Below the pieces are notes generated by a model that had not been told where the DNA came from, ran no database searches, and worked only from the letters and a program-made list of their open reading frames with translations. Position numbers and translations under genes: made by a program. From Candidatus Corynebacterium faecigallinarum (lineage in GTDB: Bacteria; Actinomycetota; Actinomycetes; Mycobacteriales; Mycobacteriaceae): a stretch of DNA of 64,000 nt. Numbering within the stretch: the stretch's first letter is position 1; each line of letters starts with the position of its first letter. The DNA is taken from positions 62,001 to 126,000 of the forward strand of contig DWVP01000003.1 in the NCBI GenBank assembly GCA_019120175.1. The letters run 5' to 3'. Positions 1 through 10,513 of the stretch are shown here, one piece after another.

Positions 1-13
1 AAAAGGTAATGTG

Positions 14-832
14 ATGAGAACTATGTTGACTGCGATGAAGAAGCCTCTCCGGACGCCCCTGAAGAAGATCGAGAAGACCGTCCTGAAACGGGTCTTCGGC
101 TCACCCCGGGCTTTCGAGCGGGGCCTCGCGATCTGGCCCCCACTGGCCGGTGACGGCGTGCGCGTCCACAACATCGCCGATGACTGGTCCTACGGCGAGG
201 TTGTGCTGCACTCGGGCCCGTTGACGCAGAACATGCACGGCGCGGCGTTCGGCGGGACCCTGTTCGCCATGACCGACTTCCTTTTCGGGACGCTGGTCAT
301 GAAGCGTCTGGGCCGGAACTACGAGGCCTGGACCCGTACCGGCCAGTTCCAGTTCCTCTCGCCGGGACGCAACGGGGCGCGGATGCCGGTGAAGGTCACC
401 GATGAACTCTGCGAGGAGATCCTCGCCGGCATCGAGGCCGACGGCTACTACAACGTGGCCTTCACCTGTGTGATCACCAACCCGGACGGGTCGGTGGCCG
501 GGGTCGGCCAGCAGGACCTGCACGTGCGTCCCCGCAAGGGCCGCGAGGCGTCGCGGACGCCGGGCGCGGCGCGGGAGCCGGACGAGTCCATGGCACCCCG
601 GGAGCCGAAGGGGATGACGCTGGAGCACCTCATCACCGCAGCGGCATGGCGGGCGTGGGGGCCGACCGGCAGCGGCGAGCACGGCCTGCTGACCTCTGTG
701 CTCTCCGCGGCACGGCGCATCCCCGATCCGGAGGATCAGGCTCGCTACGTCTGCGGCGAGATCCTGTCCCGTGAGGCCCTGACCACCGGCGAACTGCTGG
801 AGCTGGCGATCCCCCGACGGCTGCTGGGGTAG
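14..832 (+). CDS. DUF4442/PaaI-like hotdog-fold protein with C-terminal extension
   Basis: Probable acyl-thioester-binding hotdog protein. After a basic stretch of about 40 residues, roughly residues 50-175 carry a hotdog core with the helix segment QNMHGAAFGGTLFAM and the strand EAWTRTGQFQFLSPG, typical of DUF4442/PaaI-like thioesterases. The remaining ~90 residues are an extra domain I do not recognise, so the protein is longer than a plain DUF4442 protein of about 160 residues. I chose ATG 14 because AAAGG lies 7 nt upstream; GTG 11 and ATG 23 are alternatives. Substrate cannot be read from sequence. It runs toward the next gene, which is convergent. Confidence 0.7.
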   Translation: MRTMLTAMKKPLRTPLKKIEKTVLKRVFGSPRAFERGLAIWPPLAGDGVRVHNIADDWSYGEVVLHSGPLTQNMHGAAFGGTLFAMTDFLFGTLVMKRLGRNYEAWTRTGQFQFLSPGRNGARMPVKVTDELCEEILAGIEADGYYNVAFTCVITNPDGSVAGVGQQDLHVRPRKGREASRTPGAAREPDESMAPREPKGMTLEHLITAAAWRAWGPTGSGEHGLLTSVLSAARRIPDPEDQARYVCGEILSREALTTGELLELAIPRRLLG

Positions 833-850
833 CCGACGCCGGGCCGGACG

Positions 851-1894
851 CTATCCGGCGGCCGTACCTGTGGTGCTGTCGACCCGCGTGCGGGGCAGGA
901 CGAAGTCCAGGATCTCCGGCAGCGTCACCACGCGCGGCAGCAGACTGTCCTCGCCACTGACGCCGACCAGCTGCTCACTGTCCTCACGCATCCTGCGGAA
1001 TGCCTCATGGACGGCCATGGTGTGCGGCAGTGACAGCAAGGGCCTGCTCAGCGGCAGTGCCGCCGCCGAACGGGACTCCATCAAGGTGTCGCGCACATGC
1101 AGGACGCGCACCGAGTCGACGGCAGCACCGGCGCCCTCGGAGAGCAGGATACGCAACTGCCCGGTGGCACGGGCAGCGTCCTGGACCTCGGCCACCGTCG
1201 CCGACAACGACAGATGCGGGACCTCCGTTCCCGGCAACTCCCCGAGATGACGTCGCTGCAGGTCCAGGGCACCGGCGATCTGGGCCTGGAACTCCTCCTC
1301 CAGTGCGCCCTCCTCCGCCGAATGTTCGACCAGGTGACGCAGGGTGTCGGTGTCGTGGCCACCGGCGGCGGCACGGTCGACCGGCTCCACACCGGACGCA
1401 CTGACCAGGCGGTTGGCCACCCGGTTCATCCACAACAGGATCGGACGCAGCAGCCACACCATCCCGCGCGCCGGAAGCGCGACCAGACGTGCCGCCCGCT
1501 CGGGGAAGGCGATCGCCCAGGATTTCGGGGCCATCTCACCGACGACCAGGTGCAGGAACGTCACGATCAGCAGCGCGACGATGAAGGACACGGTGTAGGC
1601 CGCGCCTCCCGGGATGCCCATCGCCTCGAACACCGGCTTCAGCCATGCCGACACCGCCGGTTTCGTCACCGCACCGAGGGCGAAGGTACAGGCGGTGATA
1701 CCCAGCTGGGCGGCCGCCAACATCACCGTCAGCTCGTGGATGCCACGCAATGCGGCACGGGCGGACGCCTTCTCCGGGGCGATCTCCTCCAACCGGTGAC
1801 GGCGGGCACCCAACAGGGCGAACTCGATCATCACGAAGAAGGCGCTGGCCACCAGGAGCAGCAGCGTGACCACAATAACGGTCAGGTCATTCAT
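851..1894 (-). CDS. CNNM/DUF21 membrane protein (HlyC/CorC family), shorter paralogue
   Basis: Integral membrane protein of the CNNM/DUF21 family, linked to divalent-cation (Mg/Co) efflux or homeostasis. Residues 1-~170 hold the hydrophobic DUF21 block (VIVVTLLLLVASAFFVMIEF, then FIVALLIVTFLHLVVGEMAPK), followed by a CBS-like cytoplasmic part. The C-terminal CorC_HlyC domain of its longer neighbour is missing. It overlaps the upstream gene by 8 nt, and its ribosome site GGAGG, 9 nt before the ATG, lies inside that gene, so the two are translationally coupled and may form a hetero-oligomer. The ion and direction of transport are not known from sequence. Confidence 0.85.
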   Translation of the reverse strand: MNDLTVIVVTLLLLVASAFFVMIEFALLGARRHRLEEIAPEKASARAALRGIHELTVMLAAAQLGITACTFALGAVTKPAVSAWLKPVFEAMGIPGGAAYTVSFIVALLIVTFLHLVVGEMAPKSWAIAFPERAARLVALPARGMVWLLRPILLWMNRVANRLVSASGVEPVDRAAAGGHDTDTLRHLVEHSAEEGALEEEFQAQIAGALDLQRRHLGELPGTEVPHLSLSATVAEVQDAARATGQLRILLSEGAGAAVDSVRVLHVRDTLMESRSAAALPLSRPLLSLPHTMAVHEAFRRMREDSEQLVGVSGEDSLLPRVVTLPEILDFVLPRTRVDSTTGTAAG

Positions 1895-3266
1895 CGTCGG
1901 TCACCTCCAGACGAACCAGCAGTTCAGTTGGCACATGGTTGCCGAGTTCGACCACCTCGGCGACGAGCACCCGCCGGCGGTGACGATGCTCGACGACCTC
2001 GCGGGGATCGTCCGGCAACTCGACCCGGACAATCTGCCCCACGTCCGGCAGCGCGCCGAGCTCCTCGATGAGGAGACCGGCGAGGGTCTCGTACTCTCCG
2101 ACCGGCAGCCGGACGTCCAGGACGCGGGCCACCTCGTCGAGGTGCTCATCGCCTGCGATGCGCCACTGGTCGTTATCAGGACCGACACCGGCCTCATGGC
2201 TGATGTGGTGTTCTTCGGCATCGTGCTCGTCAGTGAGTTCGCCGACGAGTTCCTCGGCAAGATCCTCGACGGTGACGACACCGGAGACACCGCCGTACTC
2301 GTCCACGACACAGGCCAACCGGTTGTCGGACTCACTGAGTTCGACCACGGCATCCGGCAGGGGCATCACCTCGGGGAGCACGACCGGTTCACGGACCAGC
2401 TGACCCACCGGGGTTTCCGGGGGCAGGTCCGGGTCGAGGATGTCGTCCAGGTGCAGCACCCCGTAGAGCCGTTCCTCCTCCTCGTGGGTCGTCTCGTCCT
2501 CGACATGGCCCATCACCGGATAGCGGGTGTGACCACCGGCCATGCGTTCACGGGCCTCAGCCACCGTGGTGGTCGGGTCCATTTCGCCGAGCTTCGCCCG
2601 CGGCACCATGGCGTGCTCCACGGTGTGCTCCGGGAAGTCGAGGATACGGTCGATGAGCATCGACAGGTCCGGAGGAAGATCGCCGGACGCCCTGGAGTCC
2701 GCGACGATGCGTCCCAGGTCCTTGCTGTCGGCGGTGGAGTCGACGTCCTCCACCGGAGTGACGCCCACCAGGCGAAGCAGGGCATTGCTGGACCAGTCGA
2801 AGAAGGCGATCAGCCAACCGAAGAGGAAGAGGTAGACCTGGGTCGACCGGGCCAGCGCGCGGGCCAGCGGCTCCGGGGCGGCAATGGCGAGGTTCTTCGG
2901 GTAGAGCTCCGCGAAGATCATCTGGATCACCGTGGCGACCAGCAGGATCCCCGCCGCGATGGCGGCAGTGGCACCGGCCGCCCCGATCATCTCGGCGAGG
3001 GAACCACCGATCATCGGCTCGGCGAGTTCACCGATGAGCAGGCCGGTCACGGTGATGCCGAGCTGCGCACCGGAGAGCATGAAGCTGGTGCGACGGGTGA
3101 CTGCCAGGGCGCGGCCAGCTGCTTCGTCCCCGTCGGCGGCCAGCGCACGCAGGCGCGACCGGTCCACCGACATATAGGCGAATTCCTGGGCGACGAAGAA
3201 GGCGTTCCCCACGATGAGCGCGAAGATGAGGACGATGCCCAGCAGCAACGTCACGAGCGGGCTCAC
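1887..3266 (-). CDS. CNNM/CBS/CorC_HlyC membrane protein, long paralogue
   Basis: Full-length member of the hemolysin-C/CorC family, 459 residues. The order is a DUF21/CNNM transmembrane domain (residues 1-~200, including the family motif FAELYPKNLAIA), two CBS domains (~215-335, ending in DNRLACVVDEYGGVSGVVT and EDLAEELVGELTDEHD) and a C-terminal CorC_HlyC domain (~350-440). The start is GTG 3266, preceded by a GGGGGGTG ribosome site. It is the first gene of a two-gene minus-strand operon with the shorter paralogue. Long-plus-short CNNM pairs are common in Corynebacterium and relatives. Role in cation homeostasis is inferred from the family. Confidence 0.88.
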   Translation of the reverse strand: MSPLVTLLLGIVLIFALIVGNAFFVAQEFAYMSVDRSRLRALAADGDEAAGRALAVTRRTSFMLSGAQLGITVTGLLIGELAEPMIGGSLAEMIGAAGATAAIAAGILLVATVIQMIFAELYPKNLAIAAPEPLARALARSTQVYLFLFGWLIAFFDWSSNALLRLVGVTPVEDVDSTADSKDLGRIVADSRASGDLPPDLSMLIDRILDFPEHTVEHAMVPRAKLGEMDPTTTVAEARERMAGGHTRYPVMGHVEDETTHEEEERLYGVLHLDDILDPDLPPETPVGQLVREPVVLPEVMPLPDAVVELSESDNRLACVVDEYGGVSGVVTVEDLAEELVGELTDEHDAEEHHISHEAGVGPDNDQWRIAGDEHLDEVARVLDVRLPVGEYETLAGLLIEELGALPDVGQIVRVELPDDPREVVEHRHRRRVLVAEVVELGNHVPTELLVRLEVTDDE

Positions 3267-3305
3267 CGGTCACCCCCCGGGTCCGGCGTTCCTGACTGCG
3301 TGCGG

Positions 3306-3346
3306 TCGTGCATCGAATGCTCGTGCATCGAATGTTCGTGCATCAG
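3306..3346. repeat. 15-bp tandem repeat, about 2.7 copies
   Basis: The unit TCGTGCATCGAATGY is repeated at 3306, 3321 and (partial) 3336 in the 240-bp gap between the divergent CNNM operon and the aldo/keto reductase. It is upstream of the GTG start of the CNNM gene. It could be slipped-strand expansion or a cluster of binding sites; nothing else supports regulation. Confidence 0.6.
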
Positions 3347-3507
3347 TTGATGCGGGCGGACGGCGCCGCCCCTGATACTCCGACTAGGCCCATCGTCCAT
3401 GGTGGACGCTCAACTCCTTGAAGTAGTGAAACTGGATAAGTGATTCGTAGGATACATGAGAACCCGGACACGTTGTCGTCTCGCGTAGCCGCGTAGCCTA
3501 GGTTGCC

Positions 3508-4575
<1,068 letters not shown>

Positions 4576-4601
4576 CCGGAGGAACCCGGCACCGGTGTGC
4601 C

Positions 4602-5168
4602 CTACTTCTCGTCTGCCACGCCGAATGCGGCGACCAGCGCACCGTTGAAGGCTGGGAGGTCATCGGGGGTCCGGGAGGACACCAGGGTGCCGACCTTCGC
4701 TCCGTCCCCACCGTCGATGTGGACCTCCTCGTCCACCCAGGATGCCCCGGCGTTCACCAGGTCGGTGCGCAGGGACGGGAAGGAGGTGAGGGTCCGTCCT
4801 GCCAGCACGTCGGCGTCGGCGAGGATCCAGGCGCCGTGGCAGATCACGGCGACCGGCTTCCCACTGGTGGCGATGTCCTTGACCAGGGCGACTGCGTCCT
4901 GGTCCAGACGGAGCGCGTCCGCGTTCGAGGTGCCACCGGGCAGCACCAGAGCATCGTATCCGGCGGCAGCGGCATTCGCGGTGGCCGTGTCGGCAGCGAG
5001 CTCGGTGCCGTTCTTCCCGGTGACCGTCTCACCGCCAGGGGTCACCAGCACAGCGGTGCCACCGGCATCGCGGATGGCGTCACGGGGACTGGTGAGCTCG
5101 GAGTCCTCGAATCCGTTGGTGGCGATGATGGCCACGGTCCGGCCGGTGAGGTCTGATGTGTTCGACAT
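4602..5168 (-). CDS. DJ-1/PfpI family protein (class I amidotransferase-like)
   Basis: 188-residue DJ-1/PfpI protein. The nucleophile elbow is AVICHGAWILAD (Cys about residue 109) and the conserved acidic residue is in GFEDSELTSP near the N terminus. Family members act as deglycase, chaperone or protease-like proteins against glyoxal and oxidative damage. The open frame extends upstream, but I place the start at ATG 5168 because homologues begin there and AGGAGG lies 12 nt upstream. It follows the broken ggt gene on the same strand with about 100 nt between. Confidence 0.85.
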   Translation of the reverse strand: MSNTSDLTGRTVAIIATNGFEDSELTSPRDAIRDAGGTAVLVTPGGETVTGKNGTELAADTATANAAAAGYDALVLPGGTSNADALRLDQDAVALVKDIATSGKPVAVICHGAWILADADVLAGRTLTSFPSLRTDLVNAGASWVDEEVHIDGGDGAKVGTLVSSRTPDDLPAFNGALVAAFGVADEK

Positions 5169-5272
5169 GTGTGCGACGTACCTCCTGTGATCGGGTGGAA
5201 GTCTGGTGGCTTCCCCTACCTTTCCGAGAGTACGCGTCCAGGTCTGGCCATGCACCGGGCGAGAGGCAGACG

Positions 5273-7046
5273 TCACCCGCCGAGGACCACGCCCTCACGC
5301 CGTGGGTCTGCTCCAACGATGAGTGTTCCGTCGTCCTGCCGCACGATGGCGGAGAGCCCACTGACCTGCCCCTCGGTGGAGACCTCGTGCCCCTTGTCCT
5401 CCAGGGACGACACCAGGTTCTCCACATCCTCCGAGGACCCCCCCCCGGACCCTTCCCCGTCGTCGCCGATGAGCAGGTGCTCACCACCGATACCGGTCTC
5501 CTCCTCGTTGCGCGCACCGAAGTTCGGCATCGAGACGGCCTGCTGCGGGTCGAGGCCCCAGTCGATGACACCGATCAGGGTCTTCAGCACGTACTGCGGG
5601 ATGACCGCGCCGCCCGGGGAGCCGGCGACCATGTACAGATCGCCGGGCGTCGTCGCGTCACCGTTGTCGGCACCGTTGAACACCATCGTCGGTGCCATCG
5701 AGGACCGGGGACGCTTCCCGCCCTCCACACTGTTGGCCACCGGGTTACTGGCCTCGTCCTCCGGATCTTCGGAGAAGTCGGTGAGCTGGTTGTTGAGCAT
5801 GAACCCGCCCACCATGTGGAAGGAACCGAACGCGGCTTCCACGCTGGTGGTCATCGATGCCGCGTTACCGTCACCGTCGACCACACTGATGTGGCTGGTG
5901 CCGTTCTCGGGCTGATCTGCGCCTTGGGCGACAACGGGGGACAGCTCGCCGGGTTCAGCCTCGCCCATGGACGTGTCGGGGTCGATCTCGTCGTAGCGTC
6001 CTTCCAGGTAGCCGGGGTCGAGCATCGCGTCCGCGCTCTCACCGTCCGGACCCGGCAGTGGCGCGAACGCCGTGTCAGCGACATAGGCGTCACGGTCGGC
6101 GTAGGTGAGTCGTTCCGCTTCACTGATGACGTGGACGGCCTCAGGATCGGGGACGAAGCCGTCGGCACCTGCATCCTCGGGTGCGTACTGTTCCAGGTCG
6201 GTGTTCCCGAGAATGCCCAGTGCGCTGGCCACGGTGATCCCGCCGGAGCTGGACGGCCCCATGCCGCACACGGTCTTGTCGCGGTAGGGGGTGCACACCG
6301 CGTCGTGGGTCTCCGGGGTGTAGGCCGCGAGGTCCGCGGTGGAGAGCAGACCAGGCGTGGTGCCACCTTCACGGCTGTTCGCCCGTTCGACGATGCTCCG
6401 TGCCAGGTCACCGGTGTACAGCGCATCCGCCCCACCCTCTGCGAGGCTGTTCAACGTCGCCGCGTAGTCGGGGTTCTGCAGCGTCTCGCCGGACTGCTTC
6501 GCCTCTCCGTCCTCATCCAGGAAGTAGGCCGCCGCGTCCGGGTCCCGGGCGAGGTCCTCCGCCGGTCCCACCAGGTCGCTCCATTCGGTGCTGCCCTGCT
6601 GGTCATGGAGTTCGCCGAGTGGGGCGGCGGTTCCGCCGTCGGCGAGAACGTCACAGGCCGCCTTGGTCGACAGCGGGTTCGCGGTGGACACCGAGAAGTC
6701 CGTGGTCTTTACCGGGTTCATACCGTCGCGGAAGCCGGTGGTTGCGGTCTCGGGGTTCGCCGCAAGATCCTCTTCCGCTTCTGCCGCACTCTCCTGGTCC
6801 TCGTCCGACGGTGACTCTCCTGCAGTCGCCCCCTCGGCCCCGGAGGGCCCGTCCACCGATTCACAGGATTCTGCGGAGAGGACCTCCCCACCATCCTGTG
6901 GAGCACCTGTGGCTGCATTTCCTGAGGTGGTGTCGTCCGCGCTGTCGACGGAGTCAAGGGCTCTGGCATGCACCCAGAAAGAGTGCTGCCGAGGCGCCGA
7001 TGGCGATGATCGCGGCGACGGAGCGCCGACGTGGTGTGTTCAGCAT
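5273..7046 (-). pseudogene. ggt: Gamma-glutamyltranspeptidase, broken (frameshift plus two internal deletions)
   Basis: The body (6973 to 5273) is recognisably GGT. The catalytic Thr of the small subunit is in ENGTSHISVVDG, and LNNQLTDFS, KRPRSSMAPT and AGSPGG match the substrate-binding loops. Three defects are visible. (1) A lipoprotein signal starting at ATG 7046 (hydrophobic run ending LFLGACQS) reaches a stop at 6954 in a different frame, so the signal and body are out of frame. (2) After DVLADGGTAA the protein jumps to PLGELHDQQG (near 6630), losing about 80 residues that in the family include the IGGGGF strand and the Arg equivalent to Arg114 of E. coli GGT. (3) About 25 residues are missing after GPAEDLA (near 6560). 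An active, exported enzyme is unlikely. GGT normally cleaves glutathione outside the membrane. Confidence 0.75.
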
Positions 7047-7121
7047 TGAACTCATTCCTCGAAAGTAATGATGACTTTCGAGAAAGTACTCGTGTCGGCG
7101 GTGGTCGGCCCGGCATAGCCA

Positions 7122-7155
7122 AAACCGGCACCGGGCGTGGACGCCCGATGCCGGC
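7122..7155 (-). terminator. Rho-independent terminator for the aldehyde dehydrogenase gene
   Basis: On the minus strand a 13-bp stem with one mismatch (7155-7143 against 7138-7126) and a 4-nt loop is followed by TTTT (7125-7122). It lies about 60 nt past the stop of the aldehyde dehydrogenase gene and before the ggt signal-peptide frame. Confidence 0.75.
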
Positions 7156-7216
7156 GGAGTGGACCGGACGATGCCGGCTGGTTACGTGGGCCTGCCTCAG
7201 TCCCGGGAACTGGCCT

Positions 7217-8758
7217 TTAGAACAGGCCGTTGGGGTTCTGGTCGTAGGACCACAGCAGGTTCTTGGTCTGCTGGTAGTGGTCCAGCATCATCAGGTGGGT
7301 CTCGCGACCGATACCGGACTTCTTGTAGCCACCGAAGGCAGCGTGTGCCGGGTAGGAGTGGTAGTTGTTCACCCACACACGACCGGACTGGATGGTGCGA
7401 CCGGCACGGTAGGCCTTCTGGTTGTCGCGGGACCAGACGCCGGCGCCGAGACCGTACTCGGTGTCGTTGGCGATCTCCATGGCCTCGTCGAAGTCCTTGA
7501 AGGTGGTGACCGCCAGCACGGGGCCGAAGATCTCCTCCTGGAAGCAGCGCATGGAGTTGTTGCCCTTCAGGACAGTCGGCTCCACGTACAGGCCGTTCTC
7601 CAGGCCGGGCACCTGACGCACGCCGCCACCGATGAGCACCTCTGCGCCCTCCTCGGGGCCGGACTTGAGGTAGCCGGTGATCTTGTCCATCTGCTCCAGG
7701 GACGCCTGCGCACCGATCATGGTGGCCGGGTCCAGCGGGTTGCCGGCATTGATCGAGGCGACGCGCTTCACGGCGAGGTCGAGGAACTCATCGGCGATGT
7801 CCTCCTGAATCAGGGCACGCGACGGGCAGGTGCACACCTCACCCTGGTTCAGGGCGAACATGGCGAAGCCCTCGAGGGTCTTCTCCCGGAAGGCGTCGTC
7901 CTCATCCATGATGTCGTTGAAGAAGACGTTCGGGGACTTGCCGCCAAGCTCCAGGGTGACCGGAATGAGCTTGTCCGCCACGGACTTGTTGATGATCTTG
8001 CCGACCTCGGTGGAACCGGTGAAGGCGATCTTGGCGATGCGGTCGGACGCGGTGAGAGCAGCACCGGCCTCCTCGCCGAGGCCGTTGACGATGTTGAGCA
8101 CACCCTCGGGCAGGATGTCGGCGATGAGTTCGGCGACGACCAGGATCGAGGCCGGGGTCTGCTCGGCGGGCTTCAGGACGATCGCGTTGCCGGCCGCGAG
8201 GGCCGGGCAGATCTTCCACGCCGCCATGAGGATCGGGAAGTTCCAGGGGATGATCTGGCCGACCACGCCGAGGGGCTCGTGGAAGTGGTAGGCGACCGTG
8301 TTCTCGTCGATCTGCGACAGGGTGCCCTGCTGGGCACGGAGTGCGCCGGCGTAGTAGCGGAAGTGATCGATGGCCAGCGGGACGTCGGCGGCGAGTGTCT
8401 CACGCACGGACTTGCCGTTGTCCCAGGTCTCGGCGACGGCCAGCATCTCGAGGTTCTCCTCGAGACGGTCGGCGATCTTCAGCAGGACACGGGAGCGCTC
8501 CTGGACGGAGGTCTTGCCCCAGGCGGGTGCGGCGGCGTGTGCTGCGTCGACAGCCTTCTCGATGTCTGCCGCCTTGGACCGGGCCACCTCGGTGAACACC
8601 TTGCCGTCGACCGGGCTGATGTTCTCGAAGTACTGGCCGTCCACGGGCGGGACCCACTGTCCGCCGATGAAGTTCTCGTAGCGGGGCTTGAACGTGATCA
8701 GGGAACCTTCGGTACCGGGGGCAGCGTAGGCGTTGCTAGTGGTGGCGGTAGCGGTCAT
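7217..8758 (-). CDS. ald: NAD(P)-dependent aldehyde dehydrogenase (acetaldehyde type)
   Basis: 513-residue ALDH that oxidises aldehydes to acids in the cytosol. The cofactor motifs are [21 protein letters not shown] and AFTGSTEVG. The general base is in LELGGKSPN (about residue 270) and the nucleophile is in GEVCTCPS (about 307). C-terminal [20 protein letters not shown] is typical of the ExaC/AldB acetaldehyde dehydrogenase group, like ald of C. glutamicum. The start is ATG 8758 with GGAG 8 nt upstream. It is transcribed alone, with its own terminator and a GlxR-like site about 110 nt upstream, which fits control by carbon source. Confidence 0.9.
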   Translation of the reverse strand: MTATATTSNAYAAPGTEGSLITFKPRYENFIGGQWVPPVDGQYFENISPVDGKVFTEVARSKAADIEKAVDAAHAAAPAWGKTSVQERSRVLLKIADRLEENLEMLAVAETWDNGKSVRETLAADVPLAIDHFRYYAGALRAQQGTLSQIDENTVAYHFHEPLGVVGQIIPWNFPILMAAWKICPALAAGNAIVLKPAEQTPASILVVAELIADILPEGVLNIVNGLGEEAGAALTASDRIAKIAFTGSTEVGKIINKSVADKLIPVTLELGGKSPNVFFNDIMDEDDAFREKTLEGFAMFALNQGEVCTCPSRALIQEDIADEFLDLAVKRVASINAGNPLDPATMIGAQASLEQMDKITGYLKSGPEEGAEVLIGGGVRQVPGLENGLYVEPTVLKGNNSMRCFQEEIFGPVLAVTTFKDFDEAMEIANDTEYGLGAGVWSRDNQKAYRAGRTIQSGRVWVNNYHSYPAHAAFGGYKKSGIGRETHLMMLDHYQQTKNLLWSYDQNPNGLF

Positions 8759-8866
8759 GTTAGTTACTCCATCTGGGCCGGGTACTGTCCGGCCGTCGGG
8801 GTCAGCGGTTACCGACCCCCAACCTAGAGGACGCCCGATGTGATGTCCACCACTATTTTTACATAC

Positions 8867-8882
8867 TGTTAGTCACATCACA
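8867..8882. promoter_or_regulatory. GlxR/CRP-type site upstream of ald
   Basis: The 16-mer TGTTAGTCACATCACA matches the known GlxR consensus TGTGA-N6-TCACA at 9 of 10 defined bases. It lies in the 133-bp gap between the DoxX gene and the aldehyde dehydrogenase, about 110 nt upstream of the ATG. GlxR control of ald is described in C. glutamicum; control here is inferred. Confidence 0.55.
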
Positions 8883-8891
8883 GAAATCCTC

Positions 8892-9359
8892 TTACGCCGC
8901 AGGTGAGAGGGACCGCTTTCGGCCGAACACCAGGCGATCCAGACTGAACCGTCCTCCGGCAAGCGCCCCCGCCAGTGCCGCCCCCGCGGCGAGTGCCAGA
9001 ACAAGCTCGTACCCCCCGTCACCGACGAAGATGGTGCCCGCCTCCCGGTGCGCGTACCAGAATGCGCCGGCCATGTCAGCCACCACCAGCAGGGCGACGA
9101 CCGGAGTGAACAGACCGACGATGAGCAGCGCGCCGCCGACGAGCTCGACGGTGGCGGCGAAGATCGCGGCAGCGGTTGCAGCCGGGACACCCATGCCCTC
9201 GAAGCCCTGGGCGGTGGCGTCGATGCCGTTGGTGAAGAATTTCTGCCAACCGTGGGCGAAGAGGATCACTCCCACGGCGACGCGGGAGACGAGGATGACG
9301 ATGTCGCTGACGACACCAGAGAAGGAGGACGTGCCGGAAGCAGAGGTTGCGCTGCCCAT
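8892..9359 (-). CDS. DoxX family membrane protein
   Basis: About 155-residue membrane protein with four hydrophobic segments. The family pattern ILVSRVAVGVILFAHGWQKF begins the domain, and TVELVGGALLIVGLFTP follows. DoxX proteins are linked to redox stress; in mycobacteria a DoxX partners with SodA and a sulfurtransferase at the membrane. The upstream ATG 9374 has no ribosome site, whereas ATG 9359 has AAAGG at 7 nt, so I use 9359. A strong palindromic operator sits 70-95 nt upstream. No thiol partner gene is adjacent. Confidence 0.85.
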   Translation of the reverse strand: MGSATSASGTSSFSGVVSDIVILVSRVAVGVILFAHGWQKFFTNGIDATAQGFEGMGVPAATAAAIFAATVELVGGALLIVGLFTPVVALLVVADMAGAFWYAHREAGTIFVGDGGYELVLALAAGAALAGALAGGRFSLDRLVFGRKRSLSPAA

Positions 9360-9429
9360 GACGGGACCTTTCATAAGGGGACGCGCAGACAGGTCACGCC
9401 TGCGCCAATGACGGAACCCACCCTAGCGT

Positions 9430-9453
9430 AGATAGGTGACATGTCAAGTATCT
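9430..9453. promoter_or_regulatory. 24-bp palindromic operator upstream of DoxX gene
   Basis: The core TGACATGTCA is a perfect palindrome, and the dyad continues outward to AGATA on the left and TATCT on the right after a 2-bp imperfect step. An outer CTAGC (9423-9427)/GCTAG (9454-9458) pair extends it further. It lies in the 95-bp gap upstream of the DoxX start. Such symmetry suggests a dimeric regulator (MarR/HxlR/PadR or TetR type), but none is encoded nearby. Confidence 0.6.
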
Positions 9454-9454
9454 G

Positions 9455-10213
9455 CTAGAGACGCCCCACCCTCACCGCTACCGGCCAGGACACCAGCCGC
9501 GGCCGACCGTTGTCGCCCCAGATCCGCACGATGTCCTCGGAGAACGCCTGGAAGAGATCGGAGCGTCCCTCCTGCTCCGCCTTGCGCACCGCCGACCACG
9601 TCCCGATGTACCCCAGGAACGCCTCACGGTCGAGGTCGGCGTCGATGCTCAGCTCCGGGGCCCCGACCTCCCCGAAGGGGAAGGGCATCGTCCGGTACCC
9701 CTCCTCGACGAACTTGCGCTCCGGGTCCCAGTACTGGCCGATCTCGTCGTAGTAGAAGCGTCCGAACCTTTCCTGGACTTCCTGGTCGGCGATCCGCAGG
9801 ATCCCGTAGCTGACCAGCGCGATCAGCGCGCCGTCGCGTCCTACCCGGCGCGCCTCGGCGTAGAAGTCCGGCAGCGAGAACCAGTGCGCCGACTGCGCGG
9901 CGGTGACCAGGTCCACCGAGCTGTCCTCCAAGGGCAGGTCCTCCGCCCGCGCAACCTGGTAGGTGATGTTCGGGTGCTCGACCGCCGCGGCGACCTGCGA
10001 CTCGCTCGGATCGACGCCGATGACCCGGTCAAAATGGTTCGCGAGCTGCGACGACAGCTGGCCGGTACCGCAGCCCACGTCCACCGCCAGACCCGTCGAC
10101 GGCACCAGGTCGGCCAGGAAGGACGACACCTGGGTCGGGTAGCTGGGCCGGTAGGTGGCGTACTCCGCACCGCCGGTGAACCAGTTGCTGGGGACGCTGC
10201 TCTGATCGATCAT
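9455..10213 (-). CDS. Class I SAM-dependent methyltransferase
   Basis: 252-residue Rossmann-fold methyltransferase. SAM motif I is LAVDVGCGTGQLSSQLA, motif II is RVIGVDPSESQV, and SVDLVTAAQSAHWF is the post-II segment typical of the UbiE/Tam-like small-molecule group. The substrate is unknown. The start is set at ATG 10213 (MIDQSSVPSNWF) because the open-frame extension upstream looks non-coding. It follows the Smr gene on the same strand after 48 nt, so it is probably co-transcribed. Confidence 0.8.
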   Translation of the reverse strand: MIDQSSVPSNWFTGGAEYATYRPSYPTQVSSFLADLVPSTGLAVDVGCGTGQLSSQLANHFDRVIGVDPSESQVAAAVEHPNITYQVARAEDLPLEDSSVDLVTAAQSAHWFSLPDFYAEARRVGRDGALIALVSYGILRIADQEVQERFGRFYYDEIGQYWDPERKFVEEGYRTMPFPFGEVGAPELSIDADLDREAFLGYIGTWSAVRKAEQEGRSDLFQAFSEDIVRIWGDNGRPRLVSWPVAVRVGRL

Positions 10214-10261
10214 GGTGCCAGCGTACCTGCGTCGGCGGTGCGTCCCGGCTGTGCTCAACCG

Positions 10262-10513
10262 TCAGTGCTTGAAGTGGACGAACACCCGTCCATGGTTCTT
10301 ACTGTCCTTCTCCACCCGGTGGTAGCGGGCCTTGACGTCCTTCCGGTCCAGGTAGCGCAGGACCCGCTTCTTCAGCTGCCCGCTCCCCTTCCCCGGGATG
10401 ATCTCCACGGACTTGGCCTTGGTCCGCTCCGCCTCATCCATGACATCGTTCAGGGCGCGGTCGATGTCCTTGCTCCTGTTGTAGATGTCGTGCAGGTCAA
10501 GCTTGAGTTTCAT
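10262..10513 (-). CDS. Small Smr-domain protein
   Basis: 83-residue stand-alone Smr domain, the fold found at the C terminus of MutS2. LDLHDIY at the start corresponds to the LDLHG-type motif and EIIPGKGSGQLKKRV to the conserved HGxGxG-type loop (here PGKGSG). Smr domains bind branched DNA or cleave RNA, and free-standing ones may act in RNA turnover. Its ATG overlaps the stop codon of an upstream cysteine-hydrolase remnant (ATGA), so it was probably translated by coupling before that gene eroded. Confidence 0.8.
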   Translation of the reverse strand: MKLKLDLHDIYNRSKDIDRALNDVMDEAERTKAKSVEIIPGKGSGQLKKRVLRYLDRKDVKARYHRVEKDSKNHGRVFVHFKH

